In this document: positions 1 to 6,844 of the stretch, one piece after another
Layout of the letters: each line of letters starts with the position of its first letter
Position numbering within the stretch: the first letter of the stretch is position 1
Assembly (NCBI GenBank): GCA_041653835.1
Contig: JBAZEP010000014.1
Span: 1 to 37,799, forward strand
Length of the DNA: 37,799 bases
From: UBA10183 sp041653835
GTDB lineage: Bacteria; Omnitrophota; Gorgyraeia; Gorgyraeales; Gorgyraeaceae
Reading direction: 5' to 3'
Program-made: the position numbers and the translations under genes
The notes under the pieces: generated by a model
The model's database searches: none
Told to the model about the DNA's origin: nothing
The model's input: only the letters and a program-made list of their open reading frames with translations

Positions 1-2
1 AT

Positions 3-2651
3 GAAGCGCAGCCGACGATTTACAATAATAATATAATCGGCAATAATAGCTGGGGCATTTATAAAGGCAGTCAGGTTTTAAATGATAATGAAGACATACA
101 GTTTAATAACGTCTGGAACAACTCAAGTGGTACTGTTTATAATACTACAAATGCAAACGGCATATCAAGTGATCCTTTGTTTACAGTGTCGGCATCTGGT
201 ACGTCTACCGGTCTTACAGTATCGACTTTGACTGATACGACGAAGTTATGGACTGCCAATCAGTGGAAAGGTTATATATTGGTCCCGAACACCGGGAACA
301 GGCGCAGGGCATTTATTATCGTAAGTAATACGTCCAATACCCTGACAGTGGGCTCGTATGATGCCGGGTATGAGATTACCGATTTTGCCGCGGTCGGCAA
401 TTCTTATGAGATCACGGATTTGACGCTTCAAGGGGGTTCACCTTGTATAAACGCTGGGCATACAGCCAATATGTTTAGCGATACATGGGGAGCATATGAC
501 AGGAACAACATAGGCGCCACAGGCGGTTACGGTCCTGTGCCAAGGGTAGTTCCTTATAATATAAGCGCCTGTATAAATGGAACAGGCGTCCAGCTTGACG
601 CGACTTATTACCAGTGCCATCCTGATAAGACAGCTACATTTAACTGGGCGCAGGCAGGAGGCACAAGCGTGACATTGTCTAACACAGCTTCGAAAACCCC
701 TACTTTTACAGCGCCTTCGACAGCGCAGACTTTGACATTCACGACTACGGTAAACGACGGTTATGCCGATAGCGCGGCCCATGTTTCCTACGCCTATATT
801 AACCCATATGTACAGATTAACGGCGCCGGTTCATACACATCTATAAATAACGCTATTGACAACGCCACTGCGGGACAGACGGTAAATGTGCCTGCCGGGC
901 ATTTTATGGAGCAGGTTGACTTGGATGGAAAAGCCATTACGCTCGACGGCGCGGAAGATTTTGGATCAATAATAGACGGAGACGACAGGATAAGTTATGG
1001 TATTTACGCTCATACAAACGAGACAAATTCTACAGTAGTAAAAGATATGCAGATTACAAGAACTTACAGGGACGCGGTTTATGCGTCAAACAGCAGTCCT
1101 GTTATCCAAAAGAATTATATACATGACAGCTATAGAGGCATATATTCCAACGGCACCAGCGCTAATCCGTTGGTAGAAGAGAATTATATTGTAAAGATCA
1201 TCGAAGAGAATCCTATTTTAATTGCCTCCGGAGGCCATGGCACATTTAGAAAGAATCGTATAAGCGGTAATAGATCTTATACTTATGTTTATCCCAACAA
1301 TGCCTCGTATACGCCTGTTTTTGAGAATAATATCATTGCCGGGAACCTGAGCTATGGATTCTATGTAAGATACGCGGATACAAGGGCCACCTTTGTTAAT
1401 AATGTTATATACGGCAACAGTAGTTATGGGTTCAGAATTAACGTCGCCGCGCCGACCCTTACAAATAATATCGTTGCCACTAACTACGCTAACGGGATCT
1501 ATTGCCACGACGGAGGCACTGCCGGCAATACTTATAACGACGTATGGAACAATTCAAGCGCCAATTATACAGGTTGTTCCGCCGGCACCGGCGATATATC
1601 GGTAGATCCGAAATTCACCATAGAAGCGAATGGCACGATTACCAGTATAACAAAGACAACTTTAACCGATACAACTAAAAACTGGGCCGCAAACCAGTGG
1701 AGAGGGTATTATCTCATCCCGGACACCGCTGATAAATATTGCGCGTTCATATGGAGCAATACGGCTAATACACTGACAGTGGTGCATATGCGTAATATAG
1801 ACTGGGACGCGAATCCAGGTAATGCATATCAGATCATAAGCTTTAAACTACAGGAGTCTTCACCGTGCGTTGATATCGCTACTAATACCGGCGCGCCAAC
1901 GGAAGATTTCTGGGGAGATGTGAGGCCTTATAATAACGGCTATGCGTATTATGATAATGTGTCGGATATAGGTGTTGATGAAACATTATATTCATTGCCG
2001 GGAAAACCGACTATCGGCACTCCAACAGCCCTTTCAACGACTTCTATAAGATGGAATTTTACGGATACAGCCAATAACGAGGCGGGTTTCAAACTGCACG
2101 ACGGCGCCCATGCCGTGAAAGTTTCCAACGGGACTCCGAACCTGGCATACATCGATGAGACAGGCCTTGCTTCAAATACGCAGTACTCGCGCCATGTAGT
2201 AAGCTATAATAATACAGTCATTCCGAATTCTCCCAATGCCGCGGGCGAAAGCGATGACTCGGGTGCAGCTGTTATTTATACGCTGGCAGCCAACGCGGAC
2301 GCTGTTTGCGCCAGGGCAACCGCCACATGGTATCAGGGTGACAAGGCTGTTGAGAGGTTTAATTTTACCAGCGCTAACCTTAATAGCGGAGGCATAGCTT
2401 ATTACCGTTATAAATGGGACAGGGCTCCTGCTACGGCGGTAACCGGTTCAGATACGCAATGGACAAGCGGCACGCTTTCCATTGCGCCGTGGAGCAGTAA
2501 AAAGATGTACCTGCACGTCACTCCTTATAATGCCGGAGGCATAGCCGGAACCCAGGCCAATTATGGCCCGTATTATTTCGTCGAAACCTCCCGTCTCCTG
2601 AAGCACAAAAAATTCTTCGACGAAGACGGCACGCTCATCAACATCCAATAA
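3..2651 (+). CDS. Exported-type right-handed beta-helix protein, 5' partial
   Basis: The reading frame is open from the left edge (first complete codon at base 3), so the N-terminus lies outside the window; a TTG at 177 is internal, not a start. About 882 residues are visible. Asn-rich beta-helix rungs of the N-N-I-I/V-x-x-N type occur at the left edge and again around bases 990-1560. Between them, about 560-810, is an Ig/PKD-like Thr/Ser-rich module, followed by a DUF1565-like opening ('GSYTSINNAIDNATAGQTV'). After base 2000 comes a fibronectin-III-like stretch. A module with LTDTTK-x-W-x-ANQW-x-GY appears twice (about 170-470 and 1600-1890), each between a DP-x-F motif and SPC(I/V). This layout is known from large secreted or surface proteins that bind or cleave polysaccharide. 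No catalytic residues were recognised, so enzyme activity is not claimed. Confidence 0.85.
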   Translation, partial: EAQPTIYNNNIIGNNSWGIYKGSQVLNDNEDIQFNNVWNNSSGTVYNTTNANGISSDPLFTVSASGTSTGLTVSTLTDTTKLWTANQWKGYILVPNTGNRRRAFIIVSNTSNTLTVGSYDAGYEITDFAAVGNSYEITDLTLQGGSPCINAGHTANMFSDTWGAYDRNNIGATGGYGPVPRVVPYNISACINGTGVQLDATYYQCHPDKTATFNWAQAGGTSVTLSNTASKTPTFTAPSTAQTLTFTTTVNDGYADSAAHVSYAYINPYVQINGAGSYTSINNAIDNATAGQTVNVPAGHFMEQVDLDGKAITLDGAEDFGSIIDGDDRISYGIYAHTNETNSTVVKDMQITRTYRDAVYASNSSPVIQKNYIHDSYRGIYSNGTSANPLVEENYIVKIIEENPILIASGGHGTFRKNRISGNRSYTYVYPNNASYTPVFENNIIAGNLSYGFYVRYADTRATFVNNVIYGNSSYGFRINVAAPTLTNNIVATNYANGIYCHDGGTAGNTYNDVWNNSSANYTGCSAGTGDISVDPKFTIEANGTITSITKTTLTDTTKNWAANQWRGYYLIPDTADKYCAFIWSNTANTLTVVHMRNIDWDANPGNAYQIISFKLQESSPCVDIATNTGAPTEDFWGDVRPYNNGYAYYDNVSDIGVDETLYSLPGKPTIGTPTALSTTSIRWNFTDTANNEAGFKLHDGAHAVKVSNGTPNLAYIDETGLASNTQYSRHVVSYNNTVIPNSPNAAGESDDSGAAVIYTLAANADAVCARATATWYQGDKAVERFNFTSANLNSGGIAYYRYKWDRAPATAVTGSDTQWTSGTLSIAPWSSKKMYLHVTPYNAGGIAGTQANYGPYYFVETSRLLKHKKFFDEDGTLINIQ

Positions 2652-2665
2652 TAATTGAAAAATAA

Positions 2666-2695
2666 TTGAAAGAAAACCACCCTCCAGATGTGTCT
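2666..2695 (+). promoter_or_regulatory. ECF-type promoter-like motif, copy A (upstream of RAYT)
   Basis: The segment begins TTGAAAGAAAA and ends ATGTGTCT. It is nearly identical, apart from one extra C, to copy C at 6388, and shares both end blocks with copy B at 5320 upstream of the sigma factor gene. If it acts as a promoter, transcription would begin close to base 2701, where the first REP palindrome starts. Promoter function is inferred only from recurrence and position. Confidence 0.45.
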
Positions 2696-2700
2696 TGTAT

Positions 2701-2728
2701 GTAGGGACAGGTCGCGACCTGTCCCTAC
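2701..2728 (+). repeat. REP-like 28-bp palindrome, copy 1
   Basis: A perfect palindrome with left half GTAGGGACAGGTCG. It is identical to copy 2 at 3012, and copy 3 at 3258 differs by one base pair with both halves changed together. It lies in the leader of the RAYT gene, ending 19 bases before the ATG, so the mRNA could carry a 14-bp hairpin just before the ribosome binding site. Confidence 0.9.
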
Positions 2729-2747
2729 AATGAACACAGGAGGAAAA

Positions 2748-3302
2748 ATGCCATACAGAAAATGCAATCGTATTCCAAAATACGATTATTCCCGAAATGG
2801 ATATTATTTTGTGACAATATGTACAAAGCACAGACAGGAATGGTTTGGAAATATCCAAAACGATATTATGGAATTAAACGAATATGGACAGATTGTTAGA
2901 AAACAATGGGTATGGTTATTAGAACAATATAATTATGTAAAATTGGATAAATTTACGATTATGCCGAATCATATGCATGGAATATTGATAATCTCAGGGG
3001 ACGCTCGCGATGTAGGGACAGGTCGCGACCTGTCCCTACAAAAAACAAAATCATTATCAGGATTAATAGGCGCATTTAAAACCACGTCTTCAAAATTGAT
3101 TCATATGGCGGGTCTAAAGGGTTTTCATTGGCAGCGTTCGTTTTACGACCGCGTTATCCGCAATGAAAAAGAACTAACGCAAATTTGTGAATACATTATC
3201 AATAATCCAAAGCAATGGGATATGGATATCAATAATAAACATGAAAATATAAATATCGTAGGGGCAGGTCGCGACCTGCCCCTACTTAATAAAATAATTT
3301 GA
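2748..3302 (+). CDS. REP-associated tyrosine transposase (RAYT, Y1/IS200-like)
   Basis: A 184-residue protein of the Y1 HUH transposase family, which nicks single-stranded DNA and is tied to REP palindromes. Visible: N-terminal 'YYFVTICTKHR', the HUH motif in M-P-N-H-M-H-G (His75, His77), a candidate nucleophile Tyr133 in 'SFYDRVIRNEKEL', and the RAYT-typical 'YIINNPKQWD'. The ATG at 2748 is chosen because AGGAGG lies five bases upstream and the family N-terminus starts there; a longer frame would begin inside the upstream repeat. Two REP palindromes lie in frame, encoding residues 89-98 (VGTGRDLSLQ) and 171-180 (VGAGRDLPLL). They fall between HUH and Tyr and at the C-terminus, so the catalytic parts remain intact. 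Confidence 0.88.
   Translation: MPYRKCNRIPKYDYSRNGYYFVTICTKHRQEWFGNIQNDIMELNEYGQIVRKQWVWLLEQYNYVKLDKFTIMPNHMHGILIISGDARDVGTGRDLSLQKTKSLSGLIGAFKTTSSKLIHMAGLKGFHWQRSFYDRVIRNEKELTQICEYIINNPKQWDMDINNKHENINIVGAGRDLPLLNKII
3012..3039 (+). repeat. REP-like 28-bp palindrome, copy 2 (inside RAYT)
   Basis: Identical to copy 1. It lies in frame within the transposase gene and is translated as VGTGRDLSLQ between the HUH motif and the downstream tyrosine helix. Confidence 0.9.
3258..3285 (+). repeat. REP-like 28-bp palindrome, copy 3 (RAYT C-terminus)
   Basis: A perfect palindrome with left half GTAGGGGCAGGTCG. It differs from copies 1 and 2 by A to G in one arm and the matching T to C in the other, so pairing is kept. 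It encodes VGAGRDLPLL near the transposase C-terminus. Confidence 0.9.
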
Positions 3303-3326
3303 CTTATATCAAAGCAGTAGTAAAAT
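3299..3326 (+). promoter_or_regulatory. Possible sigma70 promoter for the TPR gene
   Basis: TTGACT at 3299-3304, a 16-base gap, then TAAAAT at 3321-3326. It lies about 35 bases upstream of the TPR gene start, just past the RAYT stop. The match is imperfect, and the region is AT-rich with other possible -10 boxes. Confidence 0.4.
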
Positions 3327-3360
3327 AATTCTATAAATATGACAAAACAAGGGAGGATAT

Positions 3361-4800
3361 ATGTGTAAAGTTATTTTTATTGTTTTGGCAGTCACTATAG
3401 CGTGCGCGGCAAGCGTGCTTTTTGCGGATCAGAATCAGGACAAACAGGCGATACTTAATGAGCTCAGCGTTTACGCGGAGAGCGATCCTTCCGTCCTCGG
3501 CAGTGTTGTTTCCGCGATAGGAGACGCTTATATGCGCCAGAATAAAATAGATGAAGCCATAGCCCTTTATGAAAAAGCAGGTAGTATTTTAGGCGACAAT
3601 GAGGATCTTTTAAACCGGCAGGCAAATTTATATAACCAGAAAGCGGATAACGAGAAGGCCATGGTTATTTATAAAAAATTAGTTTCTTTAAAGCCGGGTA
3701 ACACGTGGTACGCGCAGATGCTGTCCAGCGCGCTTGGCGCAGCGGGCAAGAAAGATGAGGCCGAAGCTATATGGGCGGACCTGGTAGCGAAAAACCCGGC
3801 GGACGCTGGCATACTCAGCCAGGCCGCAAATTTTTACGGGAATGTTGACAAAATGGATAAAGCGATCCCGCTGGCGGAAAAGGCGGTAAAATTAGACGCC
3901 AATAATGTAGGTTATATGCAGAATCTCGCCGGCCTTTATAACCGCGCCGGGAAATTTGACAAGGCAGAGGACGCGTATAAAAATATCGCGGCAACGGCCA
4001 ATGATCAGTGGCTCAAAGACTGGGCGAACGCCGAACTTCTGAATGTGTATCAAAAACAGGATAAGCTCGATGACTTCGCGGCCAAGACTGAGGCTGAACT
4101 GGCAAATAACCCGGATGACGCAAGCCGGCTTAAATTATTAGGCGAAGTATACCTGAGAAAAGGGGAAGGCGATAAAGCGCTTTCCAATTATGAAAAAGCC
4201 GCGGGCATCATGCCGGAAGACAAGAATGTCAATAATAGACTGGTTGATCTATATGAATCCAGGGGCAAATTCGATGAAGCGGCTGCCATTATGGAGAAAA
4301 TAATCGCAACATCTCCTAATGAGCCTTATTTATATGAACGCCTTGGCAACCTTTACGAAAAGGCCGGCAGGAAAGAGGATTCAAAAAAGGCATGGGAAGC
4401 GATCATGTCCAGGGTAACAAATGACCCGGCGCTCTATTCAAGATACGCGGAAGCGCTTTATAAGCTTGGGGATTTGAAAAATGCTGTAACGCAGCTTAAA
4501 AAAGCGCAGGATATGGACCCGGTTAATCTGAACTACACTCTGCGCAAGGCATCCATGCTCATAAGCGCCGGTAAAATAGAAGAGGCAAAAGCCGCGTTGG
4601 GGAAAGTAAGCGTCGAAGCCAAAGAAGAATGGATGAGAACTGAGGCAAACAGGCAGCTCGCTGAAATAGCCAATATGAAGCAGGATATAAAACCTGCCGC
4701 AGTGCAATCCGCCCCAAAACCTGCGGCGGCCATGCAGGGAGTGCCTAAAAAAGAAGAGGCAAGTGGTAATAAGAAGAAAAAAGGTTTATTTGGCAGATAG
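3361..4800 (+). CDS. Exported tetratricopeptide-repeat (TPR) protein
   Basis: A 479-residue protein with an N-terminal signal peptide ('IFIVLAVTIACAASVLFA', cleavage likely near residue 23). TPR units then run through most of its length. Typical helices such as 'KIDEAIALYEKAGSIL', 'KFDKAEDAYKNIA' and 'GDKALSNYEKAAGIMP' recur about every 34 residues. The tail is Ala/Pro/Lys-rich and ends in 'KKKKGLFGR'. TPR arrays act as protein-binding scaffolds, so an envelope assembly role is likely, but no partner can be named. GGGAGG lies just before the ATG. The next gene, also exported, starts 34 bases after the stop, suggesting one operon ending at the terminator near 5272. Confidence 0.85.
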   Translation: MCKVIFIVLAVTIACAASVLFADQNQDKQAILNELSVYAESDPSVLGSVVSAIGDAYMRQNKIDEAIALYEKAGSILGDNEDLLNRQANLYNQKADNEKAMVIYKKLVSLKPGNTWYAQMLSSALGAAGKKDEAEAIWADLVAKNPADAGILSQAANFYGNVDKMDKAIPLAEKAVKLDANNVGYMQNLAGLYNRAGKFDKAEDAYKNIAATANDQWLKDWANAELLNVYQKQDKLDDFAAKTEAELANNPDDASRLKLLGEVYLRKGEGDKALSNYEKAAGIMPEDKNVNNRLVDLYESRGKFDEAAAIMEKIIATSPNEPYLYERLGNLYEKAGRKEDSKKAWEAIMSRVTNDPALYSRYAEALYKLGDLKNAVTQLKKAQDMDPVNLNYTLRKASMLISAGKIEEAKAALGKVSVEAKEEWMRTEANRQLAEIANMKQDIKPAAVQSAPKPAAAMQGVPKKEEASGNKKKKGLFGR

Positions 4801-4834
4801 CCCTAAACGTTTTAAAAACCAGGGAGGGGTCAGG

Positions 4835-5239
4835 ATGAAAAGTATCAAGACTGTGGCGGTCGGAATAGCGTTTTTAGCGGGCATAATGTTGATTTGTAGT
4901 GATATGGCTTTCGCGGCAAAAGACAAGGCCGCGAAGGACGAGAAAAAGGTTGAAGAAAAGAAGGCGGAAGAACCCAAGGCCAAGGTAGTGTGTAAATTCA
5001 AGAATAAAGACCAAATGGCGGAATTCGAACAGCTCTACGTGGCCAAACAGGCGACTTTTGGGAGGATGGGGGTTTTGCAGGCTTATTTTACAATGGAACA
5101 GAATAATATACAAGAGATAGACAAGCAGCTGGAAGAGAAGTTTAAGTTCAAGATGGATCCCAATAAAATGTATGATTTGAACAGAGAAACCATGGAGATA
5201 AAAGAAGTCGGAGCCGCCGCGCAGCCGGCCCAGCAATAA
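4835..5239 (+). CDS. Small exported protein of unknown function
   Basis: A 134-residue protein. The ATG at 4835 follows GGGAGGGG and opens a clear signal peptide (basic start, 'IAFLAGIMLICSDMAFA', Ala-rich cleavage region near residue 26). A highly charged Lys/Glu linker follows. A compact C-terminal part (about residues 50-125) contains 'KNKDQMAEFEQLYVAKQATFGRMGVLQAYF' in overlapping helices and 'KMDPNKMYDLNRETMEI'. No known family was recognised. The gene sits directly after the TPR protein and before a strong terminator, so it may be a periplasmic partner of that protein. An in-frame upstream start at 4763 would overlap the TPR gene and spoil the signal peptide. Confidence 0.75.
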   Translation: MKSIKTVAVGIAFLAGIMLICSDMAFAAKDKAAKDEKKVEEKKAEEPKAKVVCKFKNKDQMAEFEQLYVAKQATFGRMGVLQAYFTMEQNNIQEIDKQLEEKFKFKMDPNKMYDLNRETMEIKEVGAAAQPAQQ

Positions 5240-5271
5240 AAAAATATTCACAAAAAACTGACTGTAAGGAC

Positions 5272-5310
5272 AAGCCCTGCACCGGATATGGTGCAGGGCT
5301 TTTATTTTGT
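5272..5310 (+). terminator. Intrinsic terminator after the TPR operon
   Basis: A 12-bp perfect stem (AAGCCCTGCACC at 5272-5283, matching arm 5290-5301), a 6-base loop and a T-rich run (TTATTTTG) form a textbook Rho-independent terminator. It separates the TPR operon from the sigma factor operon. Confidence 0.9.
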
Positions 5311-5319
5311 TTATTTTTT

Positions 5320-5357
5320 TTGAAAGAAAATGGCCACTTGAATGTGTCTTATATAAT
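5320..5357 (+). promoter_or_regulatory. Promoter-like motif, copy B (upstream of ECF sigma gene)
   Basis: TTGAAAGAAAA at 5320-5330 and ATGTGTCT at 5342-5349, followed by TATAAT at 5352-5357. The two outer blocks are shared with copies A (2666) and C (6388). ECF sigma genes are commonly autoregulated, with a GAAA-containing -35 and a GTCT-like -10 box, which fits this pattern. A start about 10 bases after TGTCT leaves a leader of roughly 15-25 bases before the ATG at 5379. Confidence 0.55.
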
Positions 5358-5378
5358 AGGTATGGTATTATTGGACCT

Positions 5379-5954
5379 ATGTTCGATAATACCCATAATC
5401 TGATAGAGCGCTGTATAAAACGCGAGGAAAAGGCATGGGGAGAATTCATCGATAAGTTTTCCGGGCTTGTGTATTATTCCGCCAGGGAAAGATTAAGGAT
5501 GGGCGGCTTTGGATTTAATGAAGAGGATATCCGGGATATTGTCCAGAATGTATTTGTGGATATATGGGAAAAATCAAGGCTGGCGGAAGTCAGGGAAAGA
5601 AATAAGATAAGCGCGTGGCTCAGCGTGGTAAGCCAGACAAGGGCGTTGAATTTTATGCGGAGGAAAAAGGAGAGGCTTTTAAAAGAAGAAGAGATACCTG
5701 GTATCGATGGTATTATTTTTGAAGACGGCTCCGGGCATCGCGCCGAATTAATAGAGGAGATAGAAAAGGCCGTTGAAAATTTTTCCCCGAAGGAAAAGAT
5801 CATATTGAAATTGAATATAATTTACGGCAAGACGCACAGGGAGATAGCGGATTTCATGAAAATACCCGTGAATACCGTTTCTACCATAATCGCGAGAAGA
5901 AAAAAGTTTCTAAAAAGAAAGTTAATGTTACATTGCGACACTGTCACAATGTAA
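5379..5954 (+). CDS. ECF-subfamily RNA polymerase sigma factor
   Basis: A 191-residue sigma70-family protein with the two-domain ECF layout. Region 2 includes 'EEDIRDIVQNVFVDIWEKS' and 'SAWLSVVSQTRALNFMRRKK'. Region 4 helix-turn-helix is 'FSPKEKIILKLNIIYGKTH' followed by 'REIADFMKIPVNTVSTIIAR'. The ATG at 5379 is preferred because the frame further upstream would read through the promoter. The last ten residues and the stop come from the palindrome at 5923-5959, so the natural protein probably ended near 'KKFLKRKL'. The next gene encodes a zinc-finger protein of the type that restrains ECF sigmas, and SpoVG follows. Target promoters may carry the motif described at 5320. Confidence 0.88.
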   Translation: MFDNTHNLIERCIKREEKAWGEFIDKFSGLVYYSARERLRMGGFGFNEEDIRDIVQNVFVDIWEKSRLAEVRERNKISAWLSVVSQTRALNFMRRKKERLLKEEEIPGIDGIIFEDGSGHRAELIEEIEKAVENFSPKEKIILKLNIIYGKTHREIADFMKIPVNTVSTIIARRKKFLKRKLMLHCDTVTM

Positions 5955-5959
5955 CATTA
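5923..5959 (+). repeat. GACACTGTC-core palindrome P1 (end of sigma gene)
   Basis: Arms TAATGTTACATTG and its complement flank the core GACA-C-TGTC, with 17 of 18 pairs matching. The sigma factor frame enters the left arm out of phase with its TAA and stops at the TAA in the right arm (5952-5954). No T-tract follows; the next gene's GA/G-rich ribosome binding site begins within a few bases. Confidence 0.9.
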
Positions 5960-5975
5960 GAGAGGGGGGGCGGAT

Positions 5976-6455
5976 ATGGATACGATAGATAAGAAGTGTT
6001 TGGACGATAGGTTGCTTTCGTCATATTTGGATAAAAGGCTTTCCGGGCCGGAGCGAGGAAAGATAGAAGGGCACATAGCGGATTGCGGGGCGTGCCTTGA
6101 TAAGCTTCTTGTCGCGCATGAAAGCCGGGGCCGCGTACGGAAGGTCCCGCTTATGCTAAGAAATAAAATCAAAAGCAGGCTTGGCCTGAAACAAACGAAG
6201 AAAAGACCTGAAATAAAGTGGCTTGCGGCGTCCATGGGTTTTTTCGTATTCTCCTTTCTTGTAAGGCATTATTTCCTGCAGTTCCTGGCGATCTCCGTTA
6301 TCTTAGGATTTAAGTGGGTAATGGAAGGCGAAGGGGCTAAAAGGGTTATAATGATTTTTAAAGAAATCCGGGAAAAAGAAAAAAAATTTGAAAGAAAACC
6401 ACCTCCAGATGTGTCTAATATAATAGGAGGTGATAAGTATGGCAAACCAGAGTAA
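5976..6455 (+). CDS. Zinc-finger (zf-HC2) anti-sigma-like membrane protein
   Basis: A 159-residue protein whose N-terminus carries the anti-sigma zinc-binding pattern: Cys8, then His33-x3-Cys37-x2-Cys40, in 'LSGPERGKIEGHIADCGACL'. A hydrophobic segment around residues 85-112 ('MGFFVFSFLVRHYFLQFLAI') would anchor it in the membrane. The Lys/Glu-rich remainder is short. Zf-HC2 anti-sigma factors bind the adjacent ECF sigma and release it on a redox or envelope signal; position directly after the sigma gene supports this. The 3' end (residues from about 138) is encoded by promoter-like motif C and overlaps spoVG by 17 bases, so the C-terminus may be a late extension. Confidence 0.8.
   Translation: MDTIDKKCLDDRLLSSYLDKRLSGPERGKIEGHIADCGACLDKLLVAHESRGRVRKVPLMLRNKIKSRLGLKQTKKRPEIKWLAASMGFFVFSFLVRHYFLQFLAISVILGFKWVMEGEGAKRVIMIFKEIREKEKKFERKPPPDVSNIIGGDKYGKPE
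6388..6424 (+). promoter_or_regulatory. Promoter-like motif, copy C (upstream of spoVG)
   Basis: TTGAAAGAAAA at 6388-6398 and ATGTGTCT at 6409-6416, followed by TATAAT at 6419-6424. It lies inside the 3' end of the anti-sigma gene and immediately before AGGAGG of spoVG. CACCTCC at 6400-6406 can also pair with GGAGGTG at 6426-6432, the spoVG Shine-Dalgarno, on longer transcripts, which could make translation depend on where transcription starts. Confidence 0.5.
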
Positions 6456-6708
6456 TGGAGTGGAGGTGCTGAGGTTGCGTAGACTCAGCGGTGATTCGAG
6501 CCTGAAGGCGTTCGCGGACGTATCGTTCGCCGGAGTTTTTATAGTCAAAGGCTTGAAGGTCGTGGAAGGCAGGAAAGGCTTATTCGTAGGAATGCCGTCA
6601 AGGATGGGCAAGGACAGCAAGTGGTATGAAATAGCGCATCCCCTGACAAAAGAATTCAGGGAATCCTTGAGCGAGGTAGTCCTGCAGGCTTACGAAGAGG
6701 AAAAATAA
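6439..6708 (+). CDS. spoVG: SpoVG-family RNA/DNA-binding regulator
   Basis: An 89-residue protein matching SpoVG: 'VEVLRLRRLSGDSSLKAFA' at the N-terminus, then 'VKGLKVVEGRKGLFVGMPS' and 'EIAHPLTKEFRESLSEVVL'. The 'GLFVxMPS' and 'IAHP' signatures are diagnostic. SpoVG proteins bind nucleic acids and act as pleiotropic regulators in Firmicutes and spirochaetes; they also occur widely in uncultured lineages. The ATG at 6439 is chosen over an upstream GTG because AGGAGGTG sits six bases before it. The gene overlaps the anti-sigma gene, so it can be co-transcribed with the sigma factor or transcribed from motif C. Confidence 0.88.
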   Translation: MANQSNGVEVLRLRRLSGDSSLKAFADVSFAGVFIVKGLKVVEGRKGLFVGMPSRMGKDSKWYEIAHPLTKEFRESLSEVVLQAYEEEK

Positions 6709-6732
6709 CGCGAAATCAAAGCCTGTACCAAT

Positions 6733-6778
6733 GAGGGCGGTACTTGCGGCAATGCCGTATTTGCCGCCCTCGCTTTTC
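6733..6778 (+). terminator. Probable terminator after spoVG
   Basis: GAGGGCGG at 6733-6740 pairs with CCGCCCTC at 6764-6771, enclosing a small inner hairpin (GCGGCAATGCCG region). GCTTTTC follows. The T-run is weak, so termination is likely but not certain. A new sigma70 promoter begins 15 bases downstream. Confidence 0.6.
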
Positions 6779-6792
6779 AAAGAGGGTTTGTC

Positions 6793-6821
6793 TTGACAAC
6801 GCGCTTTTTTAGGGATATACT
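6793..6821 (+). promoter_or_regulatory. Sigma70 promoter for the coiled-coil gene and aroA
   Basis: TTGACA at 6793-6798, 17 bases, TATACT at 6816-6821: a near-consensus housekeeping promoter. Transcription would begin near 6828, which rules out the in-frame GTG at 6824 and supports the ATG at 6845. Confidence 0.88.
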
Positions 6822-6844
6822 TTGTGAAAAAGGAGCGACGCTTT

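Noticed and set aside
177..179. TTG as the start of the first large gene
   Set aside because: The same frame is open to base 3 and already encodes beta-helix repeats, so the gene is cut by the window edge and the TTG is internal.
2701..3285. CRISPR array formed by the three 28-bp repeats
   Set aside because: Spacing is unequal (about 280 and 220 bases), the intervals are coding sequence, and each unit is a full palindrome typical of REP elements.
5307..5378. Longer N-terminus for the sigma factor
   Set aside because: The extra codons run through the terminator tail and the promoter motif and do not belong to any sigma region.
6419..6424. TATAAT before spoVG as an ordinary sigma70 -10 box
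   Set aside because: There is no -35 at 16-18 bases, and a start seven bases on would begin after the Shine-Dalgarno; the two-block ECF-like motif fits better.
6824..6844. GTG start for the coiled-coil gene
   Set aside because: It precedes the predicted transcription start of the strong promoter at 6793-6821; the ATG at 6845 has AAGGAG upstream.
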